Assembly (NCBI RefSeq): GCF_001514125.1
Contig: NZ_KQ948549.1
Location: 1,024,193 to 1,088,192 of the forward strand
Direction: 5' to 3'
Length of the DNA stretch: 64,000 bases
Source: Streptomyces longwoodensis
Lineage (GTDB): Bacteria; Actinomycetota; Actinomycetes; Streptomycetales; Streptomycetaceae
Shown: piece by piece, positions 7,523 to 18,399 of the stretch
Layout of the letters: every line of letters begins with the position of its first letter
Position numbering within the stretch: position 1 is the first letter of the stretch
Notes under the pieces: model-generated
Databases searched by the model: none
What the model was told of the DNA's origin: nothing
Seen by the model: the letters and a program-made list of their open reading frames with translations, nothing else
Made by a program: the position numbers and the translations under genes

Positions 7523-9637
7523 ATGACGGTCGGGAAGACACCCACGAAGGGCGTGGGACGCAGGCGGGCCGTGCCCTGGGCGCTGCTCGGGCTCTGGGTG
7601 GCCGTGCTCGCCCTGGTCGGCCCGTTCGCGGCGAAGCTCGCCGACGTGCAGCACGACCGGGCCACCGACTACCTGCCCTCCAGCGCCGACTCGACCCAAG
7701 TGGCCCGGATACAGGACGCCTTGCCCGGGGGCGAGAGCACCGAGATGGTGATCGTGTACCACCGGGACGGCGGGCTGAGCGCCGAGGACCGGCGGGTGGC
7801 GGCCGGGCAGGTCGGGAAGGTCGCCGCAGCGCACGAGCTGGTCGGCGGGGCGCCCGAGGGGATTCCGTCCGACGACGGTACGACGCTCATGTACCCCGTC
7901 GTCAGCAACGAGCCCGGGCACGACGAGAAGCTGCGGGACGCGCTCGTCGAGGACGTCCGGGGCATCGCCCGCGGCCAGGACGGGCTGAGCGTCGAGGTGG
8001 GCGGCACCGGAGCGCTCGGCACCGACGCCGGGAAGGTCTACGACTCACTCGGCGGGCCGCTGCTCTACACCACCGTCGCCGTCGTCGCCCTCCTGCTGAT
8101 CCTGATCTACCGCAGCCCGGTGCTGTGGCTCGTGCCGCTCGTCGTCGCCGGCATCGCCGACTACCTGTCCATGGGGGTCGCGTACGGGCTCAACCAGGCC
8201 TTCGGTACCACCGTCACGGGCCAGAGCTCCGGCGTGATGACGATCCTCGTGTTCGGCGCGGGCACCGACTACGCACTGCTCCTCGTCTCCCGCTACCGGG
8301 AGGAACTGCGGCGCATCGAGCGCCCGTACGAGGCCATGGTCGCCGCCCTGCGCGGCTGCGGGCCCGCCGTGCTCGCCTCCTCCGGCACCGTCGCCGCCGG
8401 CCTGCTGTGCCTGCTCGCCGCCGATCTCAACAGCAGCCGCGGCATGGGCCCGCTCGGCACGGTCGGTGTGCTGTGCGCGCTGATCGCGATGCTGACCCTG
8501 CTCCCCGCCGTCCTCGTCCTGCTCGGGCGGCGGGTCTTCTGGCCGCTCGTACCGGCCTACGGCAGCGAGCCCGCACAGCGGCGGAGCCTCTTCGCCGCGA
8601 TGGGCGACTCCGCCGGACGCAGGCCGCTGACCGTGCTCGCGACCGGAGCCGTCCTGCTCGGCGCCCTCGCCCTCGGCACGCTCAACCTGCCGGGACCGGT
8701 CAAGCAGGAGGACTCCTTCGTCACCAAGCCGGAGTCCGTCACCGCCATGGAGACCCTCGCCCGGGCCTACCCCGAGCGCGGCACCCAGCCCATCGACGTG
8801 ATCACCCCCGCGGACCGCGTCGACCGGACCCTCGCGACGATCCGGGGCACCCGGGGAGTCGAGAGCGCCGAGAAGGGCCGTACCGCGGACGGCTGGGCCG
8901 AGGTCTCCGTCATCGCGAAGGACACACCCCAGTCGGCGGGAGAGACCGCCACCATCAAGTCCCTGCGCAGCCAACTGAAGGGCTCGTACGTCGGCGGGGA
9001 CAGCGCCGAGCAGATCGACCTGGAGGACACCAACAGCCGGGACATCAAGATCGTCGTACCCCTGGTCCTCGTCTCGGTGCTGCTCATCCTGTTCGTCCTG
9101 CTGCGCAGTCTCGTCGCGCCGCTCGTCCTGGTGGCCGCCGTGGTCGCGGTCTGGGGCGCCGCCCTCGGGATCGGCGGGCTGGTCTTCGGGCCGGTCCTCG
9201 GCCTGAAGGGAACCGATCCGGGGCTCGGGCTGCTGTCCTTCGTGTTCCTCGTCGCCCTCGGCGTCGACTACGGCATCTTCCTCATGCACCGGATGCGCGA
9301 GGAGTCCCTGGCCGGCGCGGAACCGGCCGCCGCCGCGCTCACCGCCCTGCGCAGCACGGGCGCCGTCATCGCCTCGGCCGGCCTGGTCCTCGCCGCGACC
9401 TTCGCCGTGCTGATGAACATGGGGCTCGTGCAACTCGTCGAACTCGGCTTCGTGATCGCCGTCGGCGTACTCCTCGACACCTTCCTCGTACGGACGTACC
9501 TGGTGACCAGTGCCAGCGTCGCCCTGCGCCGGAAGATGTGGTGGCCGGGCGGCCTCTCCCGCGAACCCGCGCGCGGCGCCGGGCCGTCCGAACCGACCGA
9601 GCCGCCGCGGCAGCCGGAACAGGTCGGCACGCCCTGA
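7523..9637 (+). CDS. MMPL/RND family transporter
   Basis: This 704-residue inner-membrane protein has the two-half RND layout: one N-terminal helix, a large extracytoplasmic loop (about residues 45-190), five or so helices (from YTTVAVVALLLILI), a second loop and a matching C-terminal helix bundle (IKIVVPLVLVSVLLILFVLL onwards). Repeated motifs GAGTDYALLLVSRYREE and ALGVDYGIFLMHRMREE are the MMPL signature with the proton-relay aspartate. Length fits actinobacterial MMPL exporters such as ActII-3. A GGGAG ribosome site precedes the ATG. It probably exports a lipid or small hydrophobic molecule by proton antiport. A two-component system follows directly and may control it. Confidence 0.93.
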   Translation: MTVGKTPTKGVGRRRAVPWALLGLWVAVLALVGPFAAKLADVQHDRATDYLPSSADSTQVARIQDALPGGESTEMVIVYHRDGGLSAEDRRVAAGQVGKVAAAHELVGGAPEGIPSDDGTTLMYPVVSNEPGHDEKLRDALVEDVRGIARGQDGLSVEVGGTGALGTDAGKVYDSLGGPLLYTTVAVVALLLILIYRSPVLWLVPLVVAGIADYLSMGVAYGLNQAFGTTVTGQSSGVMTILVFGAGTDYALLLVSRYREELRRIERPYEAMVAALRGCGPAVLASSGTVAAGLLCLLAADLNSSRGMGPLGTVGVLCALIAMLTLLPAVLVLLGRRVFWPLVPAYGSEPAQRRSLFAAMGDSAGRRPLTVLATGAVLLGALALGTLNLPGPVKQEDSFVTKPESVTAMETLARAYPERGTQPIDVITPADRVDRTLATIRGTRGVESAEKGRTADGWAEVSVIAKDTPQSAGETATIKSLRSQLKGSYVGGDSAEQIDLEDTNSRDIKIVVPLVLVSVLLILFVLLRSLVAPLVLVAAVVAVWGAALGIGGLVFGPVLGLKGTDPGLGLLSFVFLVALGVDYGIFLMHRMREESLAGAEPAAAALTALRSTGAVIASAGLVLAATFAVLMNMGLVQLVELGFVIAVGVLLDTFLVRTYLVTSASVALRRKMWWPGGLSREPARGAGPSEPTEPPRQPEQVGTP

Positions 9638-9667
9638 CCGACCGGGCTCACCTCACCACAGCCGACC

Positions 9668-9702
9668 GGGTGTCCCTCCGGCCTCCTGCCGAAGGGACAC
9701 CC
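9668..9702 (+). promoter_or_regulatory. Stem-loop between MMPL gene and histidine kinase that includes the ribosome site
   Basis: GGGTGTCCCT (9668-9677) pairs with AGGGACACCC (9693-9702), a perfect 10-bp stem with a 15-base loop that itself can pair GGC with GCC. The 3' arm contains the AAGGGA ribosome site of the kinase gene starting at 9705. It could terminate the MMPL message or mask translation of the kinase. Confidence 0.55.
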
Positions 9703-9704
9703 CC

Positions 9705-11123
9705 ATGACGGAAGATGGAGCCGTGCACGATCGGGGAGCGAACTCAGCCGCAGGGGACCTGAAAACCACCGTCGTACGGGGTGACGCGCGGCCCCGACGC
9801 ATCGAACGCGTCATGGCGGTCGTCAACCGGGACCCGCTCACCGCGCCGCACCGCACCCGCAACGACGCGTTCCTCACCGTGGGTGTCGCCGTGCTGGCCG
9901 TCGTCCTCGCGTTGCTCGTCGACGACGGACTCCCGCTCGGTCCGCGCGGCTGGACCCTGCTGGCGGGCGCCCATGTGCCGCTCGTGTGGCGGCGCAGCCG
10001 TCCGCTGCTCGTACTGTTCGCGGTGGCGGCCTGCGTCACCCCGTACCACGTCCTCGACTACAACCACGCCGTACCGATCCCCGCGACCCTCCTGGCGCTC
10101 TACACGGTCGCGGCGACCGGCACGGTACGCCGCTCGCTGCTCACCGCTGTCCTCGTCCTCGGCCCGACACTGATCATCAACAGCTTCACCAACCCCGACG
10201 GGGCACTGGAGCTCCTGCGGATCTCCGGCTGGGTCATCGCGGTCCTGTTCGTCGGCGTCGACGCCCGTCTCTACCGCCAGTACGTCGCCTCCATCGTCGA
10301 GCGGGCCGAGCGGGCCGAACGGACCCGCGAGGAGGAGGCGCGGCGCCGGGTCGCCGAGGAGCGGCTGCGGATCGCCCGCGACCTGCACGACCTGCTCGCG
10401 CACAGCATCACCCTGATCGGTGTGCGGACGTCCGTGGCGGCCCACGTCCTCACCGCGGATCCGGACCGGCTCGACCGCGAGGCGGTCGCCCAGGCGCTCG
10501 ACGACATCGCGGAGACCTGCCGGACGGCCCGGGGCGAGTTGCGTACGACGCTGGAGGTGCTGCGGGCGAACGAGGTGAGCGAGAGTGTCGAAGGGGAACG
10601 GGAGTGGGTGGCCGACCCCGGCTCCGGGTCGAGTTCCGGCTCCGGTCTCGGCTCCCCGGACGGGCGCGGGCCGCTGCCCGGGCTCGACGGGCTGGGCGCG
10701 CTCGCGGAGGCGGCCAGGGTGGCCGGGGCCGAGGTCGAACTGTCCGTCCACGCGGACGGCGTACCGCCCTCGGTGGGTGCCGCCGCCTACCGGATCGTGC
10801 AGGAGGCGCTCACCAACGCCGTACGCCACGGGGGCCGCGACGACCTGACCGTCCGGGTGGGACTGCGGGTGGCGGAGGGGACCCTGCGGGTGACCGTCGC
10901 CGACGACGGGACGGGGCCGGGGACGGGCCACCGGGTGAGCGGCGCGGTGCGCAACGGGGTCGGGCACGGGCAGGGAGCCGTCGGCGGCACGCCGGGGTTC
11001 GGGCTCGTCGGGATGCAGGAGCGGGCCCGTAGCGTGGGCGGCACACTGGACGCCGGCCCGGGTCCCACCGTGGGCTACGAAGTGATCGCCGAGCTGCCGC
11101 TGCCCCGGGAGGAACCCTCGTGA
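9705..11123 (+). CDS. NarL-type sensor histidine kinase
   Basis: The 472-residue membrane kinase has four to five N-terminal transmembrane helices (about residues 45-190), then a coiled-coil linker rich in E and R, a HisKA_3 dimerisation domain with phospho-acceptor His228 in [13 protein letters not shown], and a C-terminal HATPase_c domain (N-box [12 protein letters not shown]-box [18 protein letters not shown]). The start at 9705 follows the AAGGGA within the stem-loop. The stop overlaps the response regulator start by four bases, so the two are translationally coupled. It should sense a membrane or extracellular signal and phosphorylate its partner; the neighbouring MMPL exporter is the likely output. 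Confidence 0.92.
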   Translation: MTEDGAVHDRGANSAAGDLKTTVVRGDARPRRIERVMAVVNRDPLTAPHRTRNDAFLTVGVAVLAVVLALLVDDGLPLGPRGWTLLAGAHVPLVWRRSRPLLVLFAVAACVTPYHVLDYNHAVPIPATLLALYTVAATGTVRRSLLTAVLVLGPTLIINSFTNPDGALELLRISGWVIAVLFVGVDARLYRQYVASIVERAERAERTREEEARRRVAEERLRIARDLHDLLAHSITLIGVRTSVAAHVLTADPDRLDREAVAQALDDIAETCRTARGELRTTLEVLRANEVSESVEGEREWVADPGSGSSSGSGLGSPDGRGPLPGLDGLGALAEAARVAGAEVELSVHADGVPPSVGAAAYRIVQEALTNAVRHGGRDDLTVRVGLRVAEGTLRVTVADDGTGPGTGHRVSGAVRNGVGHGQGAVGGTPGFGLVGMQERARSVGGTLDAGPGPTVGYEVIAELPLPREEPS

Positions 11124-11800
11124 CGGCCCCGATGCCCATCCGCGTCCTGCTCGCCGACGACCAGACCCTGGTACGGGCCTCGTTCGCGATGCTCGTCGCG
11201 TCCGCCGGGGACATGGAGGTCGTCGGCGAGGCGGGCACCGGGCGGGAGGCCGTGGACCTCGCCCGTTCCGCGAGGGCCGACCTCGTCGTGATGGACATCC
11301 GCATGCCCGACCTGGACGGCATCCAGGCGACCCGGCTCATCGCCGCCGACGAGGACCTGGTGGGCGTGAAGGTGCTCGTCCTGACGACGTACGACACCGA
11401 CGAGCACATCGTCGACGCGCTGCGGGCCGGGGCGTCCGGCTTCCTGGTCAAGGACATCCGGCCGGCCGAACTCCTCGACGCCATCCGGACCGTGGCCGCC
11501 GGGGACTCCCTGCTCTCGCCAGGCCCCACCTCGCGGCTCATCGCCCGATTCCTGCGCGCCCCCGACACGTTGATGTCGGCACTGGGCGGCCCGGACGGGC
11601 TGTCCGAGCGGGAGCGGCAGGTGCTCACCCTGGTCGCGCGCGGGTGCAACAACACCGAGATCGCCGAAGCGCTGGGGCTCAGCCCGCTCACCGCGAAGAC
11701 CCATGTCAGCCGGATCATGGGCAAGTTGGGCGCACGCGACCGGGCGCAGCTGGTGATAGTGGCGTACGAGTCGGGGCTGGTGATACCCGGGACGGTATGA
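11120..11800 (+). CDS. NarL/LuxR family response regulator
   Basis: The 226-residue protein has an N-terminal receiver domain ([13 protein letters not shown], phospho-acceptor Asp59 in [12 protein letters not shown], conserved Lys in FLVKDIRP) and a C-terminal LuxR helix-turn-helix ([19 protein letters not shown], [22 protein letters not shown]). It starts with GTG in a GTGA overlap with the kinase stop; an ATG 12 bases later is possible. Phosphorylation by the kinase upstream should promote dimeric DNA binding. Targets are not known; the MMPL gene and the palindrome at 7382-7399 are testable candidates. Confidence 0.93.
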   Translation: MTAPMPIRVLLADDQTLVRASFAMLVASAGDMEVVGEAGTGREAVDLARSARADLVVMDIRMPDLDGIQATRLIAADEDLVGVKVLVLTTYDTDEHIVDALRAGASGFLVKDIRPAELLDAIRTVAAGDSLLSPGPTSRLIARFLRAPDTLMSALGGPDGLSERERQVLTLVARGCNNTEIAEALGLSPLTAKTHVSRIMGKLGARDRAQLVIVAYESGLVIPGTV

Positions 11801-12016
11801 GCGCTGCCCCCTTCTGCTTCGCCACGAGTGGGTGCGGGGGATGCACCAGCTGCGGCACCGCCCTTCTCGCGTTGCGAGGCCGGGTCGGTGCTGGTCGACT
11901 GGGTAACGGCAGGCAGGCCACAGACGCGCGTGGTGCGGCGCCCGGCGGACGGGAGGCCGGCGCCGGCCCGTTCGCATGGGTCTGCGTCTCCTTCTCCCGT
12001 GCCCCGGACGGCCACT

Positions 12017-14527
<2,511 letters not shown>

Positions 14528-14562
14528 TGATCAACGCCCCTCCGGCCAGGTAGGTTCGGGCC

Positions 14563-14826
14563 ATGGTCGGTGACTGGCGGATGGACCGGATCGGCAGTGC
14601 TCTGCGAGGTGAGAACCCGGCTGTGCTGCGCCGCCTGGACGCGGGGTTCGCCGTGATCGGCGACGTGCAGTTCCTGCCGGGCTACTCGGTGCTCCTGGTG
14701 GACGACCCGACGGTGGAGAGACTGTCGGACCTGCCCAGGGGCCAGCAGTTCGCCCTCGGCCCGCAGCACGACCCCCTGCGCAGGGCGATCGAGGATGAGC
14801 TGGACCGTCTCCGCCCGGTGCGTTGA
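14563..14826 (+). CDS. HIT-family protein shortened by an internal in-frame deletion
   Basis: The 87-residue frame begins MVGDWRMDRIGSALRGENPA, runs through FAVIGDVQFLPGYSVLLVDDP and ends FALGPQHDPLRRAIEDELDRL. From memory of the family, intact actinobacterial homologues are about 140-155 residues, share both ends and carry the HxHxHxx histidine triad between them. Here the sequence jumps from VERLSDLPRGQQ straight to the C-terminal ALGPQHDPLR segment, so the catalytic part is missing though the frame stays open. It is therefore either a pseudogene or a non-catalytic remnant. It converges on nikE, 26 bp away. Confidence 0.6.
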   Translation: MVGDWRMDRIGSALRGENPAVLRRLDAGFAVIGDVQFLPGYSVLLVDDPTVERLSDLPRGQQFALGPQHDPLRRAIEDELDRLRPVR

Positions 14827-14852
14827 CGCCTGATCGGCGCGTCCTGTGCCCC

Positions 14853-15557
14853 TTACTGGAGGCCGACTTCCGCCGGGAGCCACACGGGTTCTGGGTCCTG
14901 CGTCGTGATGAGGTCGCTCCAGTGGAGGGTGCGCGCGCACCAGCGGTGCAGGAGCACGTGGTCGTGGCCGACGGCGAGCAGTCCGGCGCCCGTGGCGGCG
15001 CGGTAGTCCTCGACGGCTGCCACCAGGGCGGCGGTGGTGGAGGCGTCCAGCATGGCGGTCATCTCGTCGCACACGAGCCAGCGCGGCCGCAGGACGAGGG
15101 CGCGGGCGAGGCAGGCGCGTTGGAGCTGGCCGTCACTGACCTCGTGGGGCCGGCGGTCCAGGAGGTCGGGTGTGAGGCCGACGGCCGGGGTCAGTTCGGC
15201 CAGGCGCTCGGGGATCTCGTCCCGGCGTCTCGTGGCGCGCAACGGCTCTGCGATCAGGTCGCTGAGCCGTAGCCGCGGGTCGGCGGAGAGGCGGGGCTGC
15301 TGGAAGACCACGCCGATGGCGGTGCGCTGGGCGTGGGGCGCGCGGTGGCGCCAGCCGCGTACGGGGGTGCCGTCGAGGGTCACGGTTCCGGCGTCGGGGC
15401 GGTGCAGCAGGGCGGCGACCCGGGCGAGGGTGGACTTGCCGCAGCCGCTGGGTCCCAGCAATCCGACGCTCTCGCCGGGGGCGAGGGCCAGGGTGGCGTG
15501 GCGTACGACGGGTGCGGCCGGGTCGTATCCGGCGGTGATGTCGCGCAGTTCAAGCAC
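14853..15557 (-). CDS. nikE: Nickel/peptide ABC transporter ATPase, NikE-like
   Basis: This 234-residue ABC ATPase has Walker A GPSGCGKST near residue 35, the signature VSDGQLQRACLARAL and Walker B WLVCDEMTAMLD. The normal LSGGQ is changed to VSDGQ, which is common in the second ATPase of Nik/Dpp systems. It begins with GTG inside the last codons of nikD (8-base overlap), so the two ATPases are made together. It is the last gene of the operon and forms the NikD/NikE heterodimer that powers import. Nickel is inferred from the Nur-like box ahead of nikA; an oligopeptide substrate cannot be excluded from the ATPase alone. Confidence 0.85.
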   Translation of the reverse strand: MLELRDITAGYDPAAPVVRHATLALAPGESVGLLGPSGCGKSTLARVAALLHRPDAGTVTLDGTPVRGWRHRAPHAQRTAIGVVFQQPRLSADPRLRLSDLIAEPLRATRRRDEIPERLAELTPAVGLTPDLLDRRPHEVSDGQLQRACLARALVLRPRWLVCDEMTAMLDASTTAALVAAVEDYRAATGAGLLAVGHDHVLLHRWCARTLHWSDLITTQDPEPVWLPAEVGLQ

Positions 15558-16530
15558 GGAGGTCCTCCGGGAGGCGCGGGTGGTGGCAGGCGATGCCGTC
15601 GGCGAGCGGGGGGAGGGCGGTGCAGGCGTCGGTGGCCCGGTCGCAGCGGGGGGCGAAGGCGCAGCCTTCGGGGAGGCTGCCGAGTTCCGGTGGCATGCCG
15701 GGTATCGGAGCGAAGGCGCGGTCGGGGAGGGCCTGCAGGAGCCCCCGGCTGTAGGGGTGGCGGGGGCCCGGTGTGCCGAAGAAGGCCTTCGCGTCGGCGA
15801 GTTCGACGATCCGGCCCGCGTACATCACGGCCACCCGGTCGGCGATGCGCTCGGCGGCGGCCAGGTCGTGGGTGATCACGAGCAGGCTCCGGCGGCCGGT
15901 GTCGACGTGGCGGCGCAGTTCGTCCACGGTGTGGTCGACCAGGTCGCGGTCGAGGCCGGTCGTGGGTTCGTCGGCCAGCAGCAGGGGCGCGTCGCCGACG
16001 AGGGCGAGGGCGGTGGCGGCGCGCTGGGCGAGGCCGCCGGAGAGCTGGTGCGGGTGGCGGTCCAGGTGATCGGCGGGGAAGGCGGCGCGTGCGGCGGCTG
16101 CCTCGACCGCCGCACGCAGGGCCGCCCGTCCTCGTGTGCCGGTCAACGCGGCCACGGTTTCCCGCAGGTGGGAGCGGACCGTGCGCACGGGCGTGAGGTG
16201 TGCGGCGGGGCTCTGCGGGACGAGGCCGATCAGGCGGCCCCGTACCGTCCGGGCCAGTGTCCGTTCGTCGGCGGCCAGCAGGTCCAGGTCGCCGAGCCGG
16301 GCCTCGCCCGCCGTCCGGGCGTTGGCGGGCAGCAGACCGAGCAGGGCGGAGGCGAGGACCGACTTGCCGCAGCCGCTCTCGCCGATCAGGGCGAGGCACT
16401 CGCCGGCCGCCACGTCGAAGTGCGCGTCGGTGACGGCGGCGATCCGCCGGCCGCCCGGCATCAGGAAGCGCACGGACAACCCCCGTACCGACAGGACCGT
16501 TTCGTTCTCGGTCACAGCATCGTCGGTCAC
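15550..16530 (-). CDS. nikD: Nickel/peptide ABC transporter ATPase, NikD-like
   Basis: The 326-residue ATPase has Walker A GESGCGKS, a Q-loop LIGLVPQSP, signature LSGGLAQRAATALAL, Walker B LLLADEPTTGLD and an H-loop VITHD, followed by the C-terminal oligopeptide/dipeptide ATPase region with cysteines (LPEGCAFAPRCDRATDAC) typical of DppD/NikD. It starts with GTG in a GTGA overlap with the nikC stop; a second in-frame GTG lies at 16515. A much longer upstream reading overlaps nikC and is not coding. It pairs with NikE below the membrane. Confidence 0.88.
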   Translation of the reverse strand: MTDDAVTENETVLSVRGLSVRFLMPGGRRIAAVTDAHFDVAAGECLALIGESGCGKSVLASALLGLLPANARTAGEARLGDLDLLAADERTLARTVRGRLIGLVPQSPAAHLTPVRTVRSHLRETVAALTGTRGRAALRAAVEAAAARAAFPADHLDRHPHQLSGGLAQRAATALALVGDAPLLLADEPTTGLDRDLVDHTVDELRRHVDTGRRSLLVITHDLAAAERIADRVAVMYAGRIVELADAKAFFGTPGPRHPYSRGLLQALPDRAFAPIPGMPPELGSLPEGCAFAPRCDRATDACTALPPLADGIACHHPRLPEDLRA

Positions 16531-17414
16531 AGCATCAGCTCCGATCGGCGGCGCGGGTTGATCCGTTCCCGCCAGGCGCCGGCGAGCCCGGCGACGGCGA
16601 GGGTGGGGACGATGATGAACAGGCCCGGGAAGAGGGTCGGCCACCACTGCCCGGCGAGCAGCGGTCCCCGCGCGGCCTGGATGAGGTTGCCGAGGCTGGC
16701 CAGGTGGGTGGGCAGGCCGAGCCCGAGGAAGGACAGCGCCGATTCGTGCCACATGGCGTGCGGCACCATCAGGACGGCGGCCAGCGCGGCCTGCGGCAGG
16801 ACGGCGGGCAGCAGGTGCCGTACCGTCACCCGCCACCGGGACGCGCCACCGGAGACGGCGGCGTCGATGTACGGGCGGGCGCGCAGGGACAGCACCTCGG
16901 CGCGCACGATCCGGGCGGTGGACAGCCAGTGGGTGAGCGCGACGGACACGATCACCGGCCACACCCCGGGCCGGAACACGGCCACGATGAAGATGCCCAT
17001 CAGCAGGTGCGGCACGGAGGAGAACGTGTCGACGACCCGCATGAGAGCCCGGTCGGCCCAGCCGCCCAGCGCTCCGGCGGTCGCCCCTACGGCGGTGCCG
17101 ATCACGGTTGCCGTGAGGGCGGCGGCGACCCCGACCAGCAGGGACACGCGCAGGCCGTAGACGCAGCGCAGGAGGAGGTCGCGGCCGAGGTCGTCGGTGC
17201 CGAAGGGGTGCGACCAGCTCGGCGGCAGCAGTTTGGCGGACAGGTCGACGGCCTGCTGGTCGAGCCGCACCAGGGGCGGGACGAGGAGCACGGCCAGCAC
17301 GGTCGCCGCCACCAGGACGACGCAGACGCGGACGCGTACCGCCCGGGTGGAGCGGCGCTCGGTGCCGTGGGACCGCCAGGCGGGTTCGGCCGTGGTCACG
17401 GGTTCACATGTCAT
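16527..17414 (-). CDS. nikC: Nickel/peptide ABC transporter permease, NikC-like
   Basis: This 295-residue inner-membrane permease has an N-terminal OppC-type helix (VVLVAATVLAVLLVPPLVRL), a short segment ending SHPFGTDDLGRDLLLRCVYG, which is the DppC/NikC hallmark, and the binding-protein-dependent transport core with an EAA-like loop (SLRARPYIDAAVSGGASRWR). About six helices are visible. It begins 11 bases inside the end of nikB and overlaps nikD, so production is coupled along the operon. Confidence 0.9.
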   Translation of the reverse strand: MTCEPVTTAEPAWRSHGTERRSTRAVRVRVCVVLVAATVLAVLLVPPLVRLDQQAVDLSAKLLPPSWSHPFGTDDLGRDLLLRCVYGLRVSLLVGVAAALTATVIGTAVGATAGALGGWADRALMRVVDTFSSVPHLLMGIFIVAVFRPGVWPVIVSVALTHWLSTARIVRAEVLSLRARPYIDAAVSGGASRWRVTVRHLLPAVLPQAALAAVLMVPHAMWHESALSFLGLGLPTHLASLGNLIQAARGPLLAGQWWPTLFPGLFIIVPTLAVAGLAGAWRERINPRRRSELML

Positions 17415-18399
17415 CGAACGTCACCCTCGGGTCGAACAGGCCGTAGAGGAGGTCGGCGAGGAGGTTGCCGACGAGCACCGCGGCGGTGGCGAGCGTGGTG
17501 AGGGCGGCGAGCAGCGGGAAGTCGACGGCGGTGGCCGCCTGGACGGTGGCCGCCGCGATGCCGGGCCAGCTGAAGACGCTCTCCACCAGCAGTGCTCCGG
17601 TGATGAGCTCGGGCACCCGGGAGCCGACCAGGGTGAGGACCGGCAGCAGGCCGGAGCGCAGGGCGTGGCCGAGCAGGACCGTCCGCTCGCTCACCCCCCG
17701 TGCGCGGGCTCCGCGTACGGGGTCCTCGGCGAGGGCGTCACCGACGCCCTGGCGGACGTACAGGATGAACCAGGGCAGTTGGGAGACGGCGAGGACTCCG
17801 GCCGGCAGCACGAGGTGACGGGCGACTTGGGCGACGGTGACCTGCTCGCTCGCGGTGTCGGTGAGACCACCGGCCGGAAGCGCGCCCAGGTGGAGCGCGA
17901 ACAGCCAGACGACCAGCAGGGCCAGCCAGAAGACGGGCGCCGCCTCCAGCGAGTAGGCCAGCGACGTCACGGCCCGGTCGAGCGGCGATCCCGGGCGCCG
18001 GGCCGCCAGCACGCCCAGGACCGTGCCCGCCAGCACGGCCACCGCGAACGCGACCGCGCACAACAGCGTGGACCAGGCGAGACGTTCGCCGATGACCTGG
18101 CCGACCGGCTGCCGCATCACGCTGGAGTGCCCGAGGTCGCCCGTGACGGCCGCGGTCACCCAGTGCCACCAGCGCGAGGTGAACGGCTGGTCCACGCCCA
18201 GGTTCTCCCGCAGCCGCGCCAGCGTCTCCGCGTCCGCGCCGAGGGCGGCCGTGCCGGCGTACGCCTTGACGGGGTCGAAGGGGGAGGCGGCGGCGATCGC
18301 GAAGACGCCGAAGGTGACGACGAGCAGGACCGGGGCGGCGAACAGCAGCCGTCGCCCGGCCAGTCGGGCGATCGCCGCCCAGGGGAGGGAGTTCGTCAC
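17404..18399 (-). CDS. nikB: Nickel/peptide ABC transporter permease, NikB-like
   Basis: This 331-residue inner-membrane permease has the DppB layout: a first helix (LLFAAPVLLVVTFGVFAIAA), a periplasmic segment containing RENLGVDQPFTSRWWHWVTA, and five helices with an EAA loop (ARGVSERTVLLGHALRSGLL). The start is GTG at 18399 in a GTGA overlap with nikA. An upstream ATG at 18432 is in frame but lies within nikA. It forms the translocation channel with NikC. Confidence 0.9.
   Translation of the reverse strand: MTNSLPWAAIARLAGRRLLFAAPVLLVVTFGVFAIAAASPFDPVKAYAGTAALGADAETLARLRENLGVDQPFTSRWWHWVTAAVTGDLGHSSVMRQPVGQVIGERLAWSTLLCAVAFAVAVLAGTVLGVLAARRPGSPLDRAVTSLAYSLEAAPVFWLALLVVWLFALHLGALPAGGLTDTASEQVTVAQVARHLVLPAGVLAVSQLPWFILYVRQGVGDALAEDPVRGARARGVSERTVLLGHALRSGLLPVLTLVGSRVPELITGALLVESVFSWPGIAAATVQAATAVDFPLLAALTTLATAAVLVGNLLADLLYGLFDPRVTFDDM

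Noticed and set aside
11828..12016. N-terminal extension of the ClpC-type protein from an upstream start
   Set aside because: The added 63 residues are low-complexity and unlike Clp_N; family similarity begins at MTMSPF.
14528..14562. Terminator between clpC and the HIT-like gene
   Set aside because: The 35-bp gap shows no stable inverted repeat.
16531..16962. Long N-terminal extension of the NikD-like ATPase
   Set aside because: It overlaps nikC in another frame, is Arg/Pro-rich shadow sequence, and the GTGA overlap start at 16530 fits the operon.
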